Below the pieces are notes generated by a model, which ran no database searches, was not told where the DNA came from, and worked only from the letters and a program-made list of their open reading frames with translations. The translations under genes were made by a program, and so were the position numbers. A stretch of DNA of 15,085 bases, from contig JAKLFN010000026.1 of assembly GCA_022711195.1 (NCBI GenBank), positions 1 to 15,085 of the forward strand, written 5' to 3'. Source of the stretch: Bacteroidota bacterium. GTDB lineage: Bacteria > Bacteroidota > Bacteroidia > Bacteroidales > VadinHA17. Shown piece by piece: positions 1-7,049 of the stretch (positions are counted from its first letter, which is position 1; each line of letters starts with the position of its first letter).

Positions 1-2
1 TC

Positions 3-452
3 GATAATGTAGCCTATGGCCCGCGGATACACAGGAGCGCGAAAAAGAAAGACATGAACCGCACTGTTGAGCATTACCTCGAGCTTGCCGGCCTCTGGGA
101 TGAGGTGAAGGACAAGCTGCATACACCTGCCTCCAAACTGTCTCTCGGACAGCAGCAGCGGTTGTGTCTTGCACGCGGACTGGCCACTGAACCGGAATAT
201 ATCCTTGGCGACGAGGCTACCTCTTCGCTGGATCCTATTTCGACAAAAAAGATCGAGCAGCTCTTTTTTTCTCTCAGGGAGAAATACACTATCATACTTG
301 TAACCCACATACTTCGTCAGGCACGAAGGCTGGGAGATTATATTGTATTTATGTACCTTGGCGAGATAGTTGAAGCAGCTCCGGCCAGTGAGTTTTTCGG
401 GAATCCAAAGGAACAGCTTACCAGAGATTATATAGCGGGAAGCTTCAGTTGA
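3..452 (+). CDS. PstB-type ABC transporter ATP-binding protein, C-terminal part
   Basis: The reading frame is open from the left edge, and 150 codons are visible. The ATG at 54 is internal because family-conserved sequence (DNVAYGPRI) precedes it. The layout matches the C-terminal part of PstB, the cytoplasmic ATPase of phosphate-type importers: GLWDEVKDKLH, the signature region LSLGQQQRLCLARG, a Walker B and D-loop region ending SSLDPIS, VTH at the H-loop, then FMYLGEIVE and a C-terminal RDYIAG. Several positions depart from classical PstB. The signature reads LSLGQ rather than LSGGQ, Walker B reads ILGDEAT where LLLDEPT is usual, and VTHI replaces VTHN. The catalytic DE and the H-loop His remain, so activity is plausible. 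It ends 46 bases before cysD on the same strand. The substrate is phosphate by family, but the divergence and the cysDNC neighbours leave room for another oxyanion. Walker A lies outside the window. Confidence 0.85.
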   Translation, partial: DNVAYGPRIHRSAKKKDMNRTVEHYLELAGLWDEVKDKLHTPASKLSLGQQQRLCLARGLATEPEYILGDEATSSLDPISTKKIEQLFFSLREKYTIILVTHILRQARRLGDYIVFMYLGEIVEAAPASEFFGNPKEQLTRDYIAGSFS

Positions 453-498
453 GGTTTTTTCACTATTTTTAATCAATAAGGAAGCAAAAGCAGCCAGA

Positions 499-1413
499 AT
501 GGGTATTAATCTGAACATCAGTGACGTACATCTCAGGGAACTTGAAGATGAAGCAATTTATGTTTTCAGGGAAGCAGCGGCCCAGTTCGACAGGAAGGTT
601 ATTCTTTTCTCCGGGGGAAAGGATTCGATAGTAATGACACATCTTGCACGAAAGGCTTTCTGGCCTGCAAGGATGCCATTCAGCCTGATGCACATCGATA
701 CCGGTCATAATTTTGAGGAGACGCTGACCTTCAGGGACAAACTGGTTAATAAACTAGGTGTGGAGCTTATTGTCAGGTATGTTCAGGATACCATCGACCA
801 GGGCAGAGTGACTGAGGAAACAGGAATAAATGCAAGCCGTAATAAGGCACAATCGGTGACACTCCTCGACGCCATCGAAGAGCTTAAGATAGATGCTGCT
901 GCAGGAGGCGCCCGTCGTGATGAAGAAAAAGCACGCGCCAAGGAGAGGTTCTTTTCACACAGGAATGAGTTCGGACAATGGGATCCCAGGAACCAGAGAC
1001 CTGAACTCTGGAACATATTTAACGGTCATAAGAATTTCGGGGAGCATTTCAGGGTATTCCCGCTCAGCAACTGGACAGAGCTTGATGTGTGGCAATACAT
1101 TATGAATGAGAATATTGAACTTCCTTCGTTATACTATTCACACAGGCGAAAGATATTTCACCGCAACGGTGTTTACCTTGCATGGGCTCCTTTTATGAAG
1201 CTTAAAGCTGCTGAGAAAATTATTGAGAAAGATGTAAGATGCCGCACCATAGGCGATATTACATGCACCGGTGTTACTATCTCGAAAGCACGCACTGCAG
1301 CAGAAGTTATTGCTGAAATAGCAGCTACACGGATAACAGAACGGGGAGGAAGGTATGATGATATGAGATCAGATACATCTATGGAAGATCGTAAAAAAGA
1401 AGGATATTTCTGA
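499..1413 (+). CDS. cysD: Sulfate adenylyltransferase subunit 2 (CysD)
   Basis: This is the catalytic subunit of heterodimeric ATP sulfurylase, which makes adenylylsulfate (APS) and PPi from ATP and sulfate in the cytosol, driven by GTP hydrolysis on CysN. At 304 residues it matches the family length (about 300). The PP-loop SGGKDS is at residues 38-43, followed by the HIDTGHNFEET segment (65-74), the basic loop GARRDEEKARAKER (137-150) and WTELDVW (192-198), all typical of CysD. Translation starts at the ATG of MGINLNISDV, which gives a standard N-terminus. The Shine-Dalgarno sequence is weak, with only a distant AAGGAAG, as is common in this phylum. cysN follows 98 bases downstream, separated by an unusual tandem repeat. 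No reductive sulfate-assimilation genes are nearby, which points to use of APS for PAPS synthesis. Confidence 0.97.
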   Translation: MGINLNISDVHLRELEDEAIYVFREAAAQFDRKVILFSGGKDSIVMTHLARKAFWPARMPFSLMHIDTGHNFEETLTFRDKLVNKLGVELIVRYVQDTIDQGRVTEETGINASRNKAQSVTLLDAIEELKIDAAAGGARRDEEKARAKERFFSHRNEFGQWDPRNQRPELWNIFNGHKNFGEHFRVFPLSNWTELDVWQYIMNENIELPSLYYSHRRKIFHRNGVYLAWAPFMKLKAAEKIIEKDVRCRTIGDITCTGVTISKARTAAEVIAEIAATRITERGGRYDDMRSDTSMEDRKKEGYF

Positions 1414-1415
1414 AG

Positions 1416-1455
1416 GGTGAAAAGGTGCAATGGTGCAATGGTGCAAAGGTACAAC
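1416..1455 (+). repeat. 8-base tandem repeat after cysD
   Basis: Five consecutive 8-base units begin two bases after the cysD stop codon: ggtgaaaa, ggtgcaat, ggtgcaat, ggtgcaaa and ggtacaac. The middle three are nearly identical and the outer two are degenerate. The unit length is not a multiple of three and the array is non-coding. It resembles the short intergenic tandem arrays often seen in Bacteroidota genomes. Its role is unknown. It sits between two genes whose products form one heterodimer, so copy-number change could alter cysN expression. Confidence 0.8.
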
Positions 1456-1463
1456 GGCGAAAA

Positions 1464-1487
1464 TCCCCTCCCGGGAGGAAGGGGGTA
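1464..1487. repeat. GC-rich palindromic element, copy 1
   Basis: A 12-base perfect palindrome (cctcccgggagg, 1467-1478) is flanked by further C and G runs, so the stretch can fold into a small hairpin. It ends with the 9-mer aagggggta (1479-1487), which recurs exactly at 8405-8413 in another intergenic inverted repeat. No T-tract follows immediately, so it is not a convincing terminator. It may be a remnant of a dispersed intergenic repeat family. Confidence 0.55.
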
Positions 1488-1511
1488 GGTTTTTAGAAGC
1501 GAAAAAACGAA

Positions 1512-2777
1512 ATGAAATTAAAACAAAATAAAAAAAGTCTGTTACGTTTCATGACAGCTGGAAGTGTTGATGATGGCAAGAGCACACTTATCGGCAGGCT
1601 TCTTTACGACAGCAAATCGATATTCGAGGACCAGCTCGACTACCTGGTTGATTCAAGCCGCAGGCTGGGAAAAGAAGGTATCGACCTGTCGCTGCTGACC
1701 GACGGACTGAGGGCAGAGAGAGAGCAGGGGATAACCATCGACGTTGCCTATCGCCATTTTTCAACTCCAAAGAGAAAATTCATTATTGCTGATACACCCG
1801 GACATATCCAGTACACGAGGAACATGGTTACAGGCGCCAGCACAGCCGACCTGGCAGTACTGCTGATCGATGCCCGAAACGGGATGCTCGAACAAACAAT
1901 ACGGCACACATATATTGCCGCCCTGCTCGACATCAGGCACTTTATCTTCTGCGTAAACAAAATGGACCTGGCCGGTTATTCAGAGGATATCTTCAACAAG
2001 ATAAGAGACGATATTCTTTCAATGGCAGGGAAACTGAATATAAAAGATGTACACCTCATTCCTGTAAGCGCCAAATACGGAGATAATATAGTTATTCGAT
2101 CGGAGAATATGGATTGGTATGGGGGCCCCGTTTTCCTCGAGCTGATTGAATCGATAGAAATAAAAAGGGATGACAAGTTCCTGCACGCACGATTTCCTGT
2201 CCAGACAGTCATAAGACCGGATTCACAAGGGTATGAAGATTTCAGAGGTTATGCAGGACGTGTTGCAGGCGGGACATTCCGGAAAGGAGATAAGGTTATT
2301 GTACTACCGGCGGGAATACCTTCACAAATAAAAGATATCTATGATGCCGAAGAGAATGCTGCCTCTGCCTGTTCCGGAGATTCTGTCGTACTGACACTTG
2401 ATGACGCAATAGAGATAGGACGCGGAGATCTGATATCAGGTTCTTCTGATCTGCCCGAAGCCGGCCAGGATATCACTTTAATGATCTGCTGGTTCAATGA
2501 ACGAGCCCTGAAACAGGGAGGAAGATACATCGTAAGGCTTGCTACCTGCGAGACAACATGTATAGTAAAATCAATAAATTACAGGATCAATATGCACAGT
2601 CTCGAAAAAGATAATGTCAGCGTAAATACAAAAATGAATGACATATCAAATATCTCAATACACACTGCAAGGCCGGTTTTCTATGATCGTTATGTTAATA
2701 ACAGCATAACGGGAAGCATGATCTTTATTGATGAAAGAACAAATGAAACTGTTGCGGCAGGGATGATCATTTCATAG
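1512..2777 (+). CDS. cysN: Sulfate adenylyltransferase subunit 1, GTPase (CysN)
   Basis: This is the GTP-hydrolysing partner of CysD in ATP sulfurylase. It is an EF-Tu-like translational-type GTPase: G1 GSVDDGKST (17-25), G2 GITID (73-77), G3 DTPGH (94-98), G4 NKMD (149-152) and an SAK G5 motif near residue 186, followed by beta-barrel domains. At 421 residues it is shorter than the E. coli protein (about 475), which I regard as ordinary for this phylum. There is no C-terminal APS-kinase fusion; that activity is encoded separately just downstream. The start MKLKQNKKSLLRF puts G1 at the expected distance. It lies 98 bases after cysD and 26 bases before cysC. The gap to cysC holds a 10-base palindrome (ggctgcagcc, 2782-2791) with no evident function. 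Confidence 0.97.
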   Translation: MKLKQNKKSLLRFMTAGSVDDGKSTLIGRLLYDSKSIFEDQLDYLVDSSRRLGKEGIDLSLLTDGLRAEREQGITIDVAYRHFSTPKRKFIIADTPGHIQYTRNMVTGASTADLAVLLIDARNGMLEQTIRHTYIAALLDIRHFIFCVNKMDLAGYSEDIFNKIRDDILSMAGKLNIKDVHLIPVSAKYGDNIVIRSENMDWYGGPVFLELIESIEIKRDDKFLHARFPVQTVIRPDSQGYEDFRGYAGRVAGGTFRKGDKVIVLPAGIPSQIKDIYDAEENAASACSGDSVVLTLDDAIEIGRGDLISGSSDLPEAGQDITLMICWFNERALKQGGRYIVRLATCETTCIVKSINYRINMHSLEKDNVSVNTKMNDISNISIHTARPVFYDRYVNNSITGSMIFIDERTNETVAAGMIIS

Positions 2778-2803
2778 GCAAGGCTGCAGCCAAAAAGCAA
2801 ATT

Positions 2804-3382
2804 ATGATAACAGAAAATATTAATGACCTGCGCAGAAAGATCCTTGATCAGGATGGAATGATCGTCTGGCTCACCGGACTTCCGGGTTCGGGAAAATCAA
2901 CGCTTGCCGGGCAGCTGGAACAGAAACTGCTTCAGCAGGGATTGTTTTGCTATATCCTCGACGGCGATGTATTAAGGAACGGATTGAATTCAGATCTCGG
3001 TTTCAGCGATGCTGACAGGAATGAGAATATCAGGAGAATAGCAGAGGTTGCTGTGCTTCTTAAGAATGCATCGGTGATTACAATTGTCGCCTTCATCTCT
3101 CCATTCTCAAAAATGCGAGAGTTTGCAAGATCGCGTGCCGGCAATGAACGATTCATTGAGGTTTTTGTGAAGGCTTCGCTCGAAACATGTATAAAACGCG
3201 ATCCCAAAGGAATGTATAAGAAAGCCCTGAGCAACCAGATCCTTCACTTTACAGGTATAACATCAGCATACGAGGAACCTGAGAATCCTGAACTCGTCAT
3301 TGATACCGACCTCCTTACTGTCGAAGAATCGGCCGATATACTATATAATTATGTGATGATGGTCAGGAATAATAAAAAGTAG
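2804..3382 (+). CDS. cysC: Adenylylsulfate kinase (CysC)
   Basis: This enzyme phosphorylates APS on the 3' hydroxyl with ATP to give PAPS, the universal sulfuryl donor. At 192 residues it is a normal stand-alone APS kinase. The P-loop GLPGSGKST is at 25-33, the APS-binding DGD at 53-55, RNENIRR at 72-78, FISPF at 97-101, and the lid-region segment PKGMYKKA and FTGITSAYE follow in the usual order. It follows cysN by 26 bases and precedes the O-methyltransferase by 4, so co-transcription is very likely. With cysDN it gives a complete sulfate-to-PAPS route. The window has no PAPS reductase and no PAP phosphatase (CysQ), so the PAP by-product must be cleared by a gene elsewhere. The likely local consumer is the sulfotransferase at 8444-9550. 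Confidence 0.97.
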   Translation: MITENINDLRRKILDQDGMIVWLTGLPGSGKSTLAGQLEQKLLQQGLFCYILDGDVLRNGLNSDLGFSDADRNENIRRIAEVAVLLKNASVITIVAFISPFSKMREFARSRAGNERFIEVFVKASLETCIKRDPKGMYKKALSNQILHFTGITSAYEEPENPELVIDTDLLTVEESADILYNYVMMVRNNKK

Positions 3383-3386
3383 TGAA

Positions 3387-4487
3387 ATGCAAACAATCCG
3401 GGAACTCCCAAAATACCCGCCTGCTGCTATTGTCAGATTCTTCAATGCGTTACGGAGACGCCTGTCATGCATCAGCAACCGCTTCACACATCCGAACGTA
3501 CTCATGCTCGAAAAGATGCAGAATCTGTGGCTTCTTGGATCAGTAAGTGTGGCATGTCAGCTTGGGATTGCTGATATTCTGAAGGATGGTCCTAAAAACA
3601 TCAGAGAACTTGCCACACTGACAGGCTCTGTGGAGGATGTTCTTTACCGTATCATGAGACTGCTTGCGTCGGAGGGTATATTCAAAGAATCGGGCGACAG
3701 GGTATTCTCAAACTCTTCACTGTCAGAATCAATGAAAGAAACAGAGCTCAGGTACTTCATCGAACATACCCTCAACAGCATGCAGTTCAGGATCTTTGGC
3801 GACCTGATGCATAGTGTCAAAACAGGCAGGAGATCGTCGGAACTATTCATGGAAGGTGAGGTTTTTGACTTCATGGGGGCATCAGAGCAGCGTAACGAGC
3901 TTTATAACAAGGCAATGACCAACACCTCACGAATGCAGATCGCAGCAATATTTTCAGCATTCGACTTCAGCCGTTACTCTCATGTCGTTGATATTGGCAG
4001 TGGCAGAGGATTTTTTCTTACAGCACTCCTTGAAAAGAATCCTCACATGAAGGGGACACTTTTTGACCTTCCACAGGTGCTTGAAGATAAAAAAACACTT
4101 TCCGTGAACAGTACCATGGATGACCGCCTTACTGTTATTCCGGGAAGCTTCTTCGATACGATCCCGGAAGGAGGCGACCTCTATACCCTCAAAAATATCC
4201 TTCACGGGTGGGATGATGCCAGGGCTGAAAAGATCCTTAATAATATCAGGAATTCTGTGAAATGCGAGACCAGGATTATGATAATTGAAGCGGTTGTGGG
4301 AGAGACAAATAAACAGTCATGGGCAAAAGCATCAGATATTTTTATGCTGGCAGGAGTCGGAGGCAGGGAGAGGACAGAAGAAGAATTCAGAACATTACTT
4401 CAAAGGGCAGGATTTAAAATTGAAAGAGTTGTAGATACTGTCTCGCCGTTAAGTTTAATAATTGCAGTCCCTGACCTTAACAATTGA
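3387..4487 (+). CDS. SAM-dependent O-methyltransferase (Methyltransf_2 family)
   Basis: This 366-residue protein has the two-part layout of small-molecule O-methyltransferases of the caffeate, hydroxyneurosporene or antibiotic type. An N-terminal winged-helix dimerisation domain (about 40-120, with GIADILKDGP and a MARR-like helix pattern) is followed by a Rossmann methyltransferase domain. The SAM site is VVDIGSGRGFF (200-210), FDLPQV lies at 226-231, and the catalytic-base region LHGWDD at 272-277 contains the family histidine (H273). GGRERTEEEF (325-334) is also typical. These enzymes methylate phenol, enol or carboxyl-like hydroxyls of secondary metabolites. It starts 4 bases after cysC, and its stop codon overlaps the next start (TGATG). 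It is therefore embedded in the cluster and is probably a tailoring enzyme. The substrate cannot be read from the sequence. Confidence 0.9.
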   Translation: MQTIRELPKYPPAAIVRFFNALRRRLSCISNRFTHPNVLMLEKMQNLWLLGSVSVACQLGIADILKDGPKNIRELATLTGSVEDVLYRIMRLLASEGIFKESGDRVFSNSSLSESMKETELRYFIEHTLNSMQFRIFGDLMHSVKTGRRSSELFMEGEVFDFMGASEQRNELYNKAMTNTSRMQIAAIFSAFDFSRYSHVVDIGSGRGFFLTALLEKNPHMKGTLFDLPQVLEDKKTLSVNSTMDDRLTVIPGSFFDTIPEGGDLYTLKNILHGWDDARAEKILNNIRNSVKCETRIMIIEAVVGETNKQSWAKASDIFMLAGVGGRERTEEEFRTLLQRAGFKIERVVDTVSPLSLIIAVPDLNN

Positions 4488-5266
4488 TGCCAAACATTTA
4501 TCTTTGGCTGCTTATGAGTGGAAAGGTAGTTATAGAAGTTGAAAAACTTGTAAAAAAGTACAGTGGATCTGATGAACCGGCCCTGCGCGGAATTGACCTG
4601 TCTGTCACCGAGGGAGAATTCATGGGTCTTCTCGGTCCCAATTCAGCCGGCAAGACTACATTTACATCAATCCTGTGCGGATTGCTTACCGCATCCTCAG
4701 GCAGTGTAAAGATTTTTGACCACGATGTAACATCCGGTAATTCTGCCATAAAGAACCGAATAGGCATGGTACCTCAGGAAATAGCGCTCTACTCAGGACT
4801 TACTGTCAGGGAGAATATTTATTTTTTCGGCCATCTTATGGGATATCATGGGGCAGCACTTAAGAAGCGGGCAGAGACATTGATTGAAATATTCAACCTG
4901 GGGGAGCATCTTTCCAAACTCATTCACCATTGCTCCGGAGGTATCAGGCGAAGGGTGAACCTGATAACCGGCTTGATCCATGATCCCGAGCTTCTTATAC
5001 TCGACGAGCCTACCATTGGCGTGGATATTCAGCTCCGGGAGATGATATTCAGGCATCTGAAGGAGATTAACAAAAAGGGAACAACCATAATATATACTAC
5101 ACACTATATGAGAGAAGCCGAGGAGATGTGCTCGCGGGTGAATATTATAGATCATGGCCTGCTGATAGCCGATGGCACTCCGGCCGGGCTGATCATATCA
5201 AATAGCGGTTGTAATGATCTTGGGCAGGTATTCATAAAAATGACCGGCAGGGATCTGCGTGACTGA
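4487..5266 (+). CDS. ABC-2 exporter ATP-binding protein (DrrA-like)
   Basis: This is the cytoplasmic ATPase of a two-gene ABC-2 exporter. Numbering from the ATG at 4487: Walker A GPNSAGKTT (50-58), Q-loop VPQE (Q97), signature CSGGIRRR (149-156), Walker B LLILDEPT (169-176), H-loop TTH (H206). The order and spacing fit the DrrA/CcmA family of drug, polyketide and lipid exporters. Two residues are unusual: Ser replaces the second Gly of Walker A, and Cys opens the signature where Leu is usual. The start is uncertain. ATG 4487 overlaps the methyltransferase stop as TGATG, favouring coupling, while ATG 4514 (MSGKVVIEVEK) gives the N-terminus usual for the family. A TTG at 4484 is unlikely. The permease follows after 3 bases, so the two form one transporter. 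Confidence 0.92.
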   Translation: MPNIYLWLLMSGKVVIEVEKLVKKYSGSDEPALRGIDLSVTEGEFMGLLGPNSAGKTTFTSILCGLLTASSGSVKIFDHDVTSGNSAIKNRIGMVPQEIALYSGLTVRENIYFFGHLMGYHGAALKKRAETLIEIFNLGEHLSKLIHHCSGGIRRRVNLITGLIHDPELLILDEPTIGVDIQLREMIFRHLKEINKKGTTIIYTTHYMREAEEMCSRVNIIDHGLLIADGTPAGLIISNSGCNDLGQVFIKMTGRDLRD

Positions 5267-5269
5267 CCT

Positions 5270-6457
5270 ATGAAAAAATTCCTGGCAATACTGAAGAAAG
5301 ATACCCTGCTCATGGTCCGTGACTGGCCGGGCCTGGCAATACTTTTCGTGATGCCTGCAGTACTTCTTATAATTATAACTTTTACACAGGAGAGCGCTAT
5401 ACCGTCAAGAAAGTCGGGCATGAAGATAGCAATGGCGGATGAAGATTCTTCTGTTCTCGGTAAGGCTATTGTACGCGACCTGGTGAATGGCGGTTACTTT
5501 AATTTTATCAGCTGCGGCAGGGAGGAAGAGGCCAGAAGGCTGATCCTCGAAGGCAGATGCCAGATGGCATTGATAATACCTGATTCTGCTACAGAGAGAC
5601 TGATGGCGCGTCTCAGGATCTCATCTCCCGATACATCAATGGCAGGGATTAAAATCCTTTATGATCCTGGTGTACAGAAAATGTTCAGGGATGCTGTGGT
5701 GATGCCTGTTACATCACTTGTTCAGCTCTCCGCAATCAGGGTACTGATGACGGAAACACGGCTTCCCATGGCACCTTTATTTAACAATACTCTTCTGACG
5801 GTTTCTGAGGAATCTGCACAAAAAAGGGATATGGAGTTCAGACCTTCGGTATTGCAAAATAATGTTCCGGCTTTTACGCTGTTTGCAATGTTTTTCATTG
5901 TGATTCCTCTGGCGGGCAGTATTATCAACGAAAAGACACATGGCACTTTCAACAGGGTAAGAACGTTGCCGGTATCCTATTTTCAGGTTGCCGGAGCAAA
6001 GATCGCATTGTTCCTGGTGGTTTGTATCCTGCAATTCACCTTTCTTATGTTCATAGGAAAGTATATAATGCCCCTTCTCGGCGAGCAGTCGTCTATTGAT
6101 CTCAGGGTTAGCATCCCTGCCCTGCTGGTTGCCCTGGTAAGCAGCAGTCTGGCTGCCACAGGCTTTGGAATTATGGTTGGAGCCTTTGCTTCGACACACG
6201 GGCAGGCTGCGACCTTCGGCTCAGTTATGGTGGTGATACTTGCCCTTCTTGGAGGAATTTTCGTTCCGGCATATATGCTCCCTGACGTCCTTAGAAAGAT
6301 AAGTATCCTGTCACCGCTCAGATGGGGGACAGATGCATTCCTGGGCGTTTTTGCCAGACACCAGGGTATTGCCGGAATATGGCAGCATATAATCCTGCTT
6401 GTCTCTTTTTTCATTGTCTCCATGATATTAACTGTGAGGGTATTTAAAAAACAATGA
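5270..6457 (+). CDS. ABC-2 type transporter permease
   Basis: This is the inner-membrane partner of the preceding ATPase. At 395 residues it has the long form of the ABC-2 permease fold. One N-terminal membrane segment (about 21-39, after MVRDWP) is followed by a large periplasmic domain (about 41-198). Five more membrane segments follow at about 200-219, 243-262, 282-305, 316-336 and 372-390. The cytoplasmic EKTHGTFNRVRTLPVS segment (221-236) is the coupling-loop type sequence of the family, and SPLRWGTDAF (348-357) is the usual motif before the last helix. The start ATG lies 3 bases after the ATPase stop. The pair probably exports the product of the surrounding biosynthetic genes or places a lipid in the envelope, which I infer from context only. 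No hairpin terminator follows, only a run of eight Ts at 6472-6479. Confidence 0.92.
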   Translation: MKKFLAILKKDTLLMVRDWPGLAILFVMPAVLLIIITFTQESAIPSRKSGMKIAMADEDSSVLGKAIVRDLVNGGYFNFISCGREEEARRLILEGRCQMALIIPDSATERLMARLRISSPDTSMAGIKILYDPGVQKMFRDAVVMPVTSLVQLSAIRVLMTETRLPMAPLFNNTLLTVSEESAQKRDMEFRPSVLQNNVPAFTLFAMFFIVIPLAGSIINEKTHGTFNRVRTLPVSYFQVAGAKIALFLVVCILQFTFLMFIGKYIMPLLGEQSSIDLRVSIPALLVALVSSSLAATGFGIMVGAFASTHGQAATFGSVMVVILALLGGIFVPAYMLPDVLRKISILSPLRWGTDAFLGVFARHQGIAGIWQHIILLVSFFIVSMILTVRVFKKQ

Positions 6458-6536
6458 AGATTCCGGATTTATTTTTTTTGACTTCAATATTAAAAGAAAA
6501 TGAATTATTCTACATTTACGCACGAATTATGATAGT

Positions 6537-7049
6537 ATGAAGGAAAAAGATCTGGTAATAGATTGTCCGCATCATCAGGTAGTGCTGTATGCTGAAAAAG
6601 GCGATGGGACTTTTGGACCCTTCCAGACAGGTTCTTATATGGCAGGAGTCAATATATCAGAACATTTCAGGATCACCGGTAATTTAAGCAAGACATTGCT
6701 CGAACAGCTCAAGAGCGGAAAGATAAGCCCTGTATATTTTTTTATGATGGTCGAAGGCCTTACTGTCGGAGAGCTGGCAGGAAGGACAGGAATTGCCGGG
6801 TACAGGGTAAAGAAGCATCTGACTATAAAGGGTTTCAGGAAGATGAGAATATCATCACTGAAGAAATATGCCGATATTTTCAATATCCCGGTTGCAAATT
6901 TATTTCAGATTATCAGCACAATTGAGGATCGCAACTGGGATATGGGATACCAGGGTGAAATTGATAAATCAAAAACAGGTTCAATATCACAGGTGAAAAC
7001 AGGCAATCCCTTTGTAATCGAAACGAAAGTAATAAGAAACGAACGATGA
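6537..7049 (+). CDS. Small helix-turn-helix protein with an uncharacterised N-terminal segment
   Basis: This 170-residue protein has a C-terminal half that looks like a XRE/Cro-type helix-turn-helix. Residues 64-127 give SPVYFFMMVEG, then LTVGELAGRTGIAGYRVKKHL (75-95), and end with YADIFNIPVANLFQII (111-126). The last stretch is the classic closing helix pair of this fold. The first 60 residues (containing PHHQVVLYAEKGDGTFGP and a QTGSY patch) are not a domain I can name. There is no signal peptide or membrane segment. Its last four bases overlap the start of the BtrH-like gene (ATGA), so the two are translationally coupled. It may be a cluster regulator, but coupling to an enzyme and the conserved-looking N-terminus also allow a non-DNA-binding partner role. 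A 79-base gap precedes it, the only place in this half of the run where a separate promoter could sit. Confidence 0.8.
   Translation: MKEKDLVIDCPHHQVVLYAEKGDGTFGPFQTGSYMAGVNISEHFRITGNLSKTLLEQLKSGKISPVYFFMMVEGLTVGELAGRTGIAGYRVKKHLTIKGFRKMRISSLKKYADIFNIPVANLFQIISTIEDRNWDMGYQGEIDKSKTGSISQVKTGNPFVIETKVIRNER

Noticed and set aside
54..452. A complete 132-residue gene starting at ATG 54
   Set aside because: PstB-conserved sequence continues upstream of this ATG to the window edge, so it is an internal Met of a truncated gene.
2782..2791. Palindrome ggctgcagcc between cysN and cysC as a terminator
   Set aside because: It has five-base arms with no loop, no T-tract follows, and cysC lies only 13 bases on.
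5777..6423. Long antisense reading frames opposite the ABC permease
   Set aside because: Their translations are Cys/Arg/His-rich with no domain pattern, and the + strand permease is clear.
6477..6518. Bacteroidota-type promoter before the HTH gene (TTTG at 6477, TACATTTA at 6511)
   Set aside because: The spacing of 30 bases is too long and the -7 element lacks its final G.
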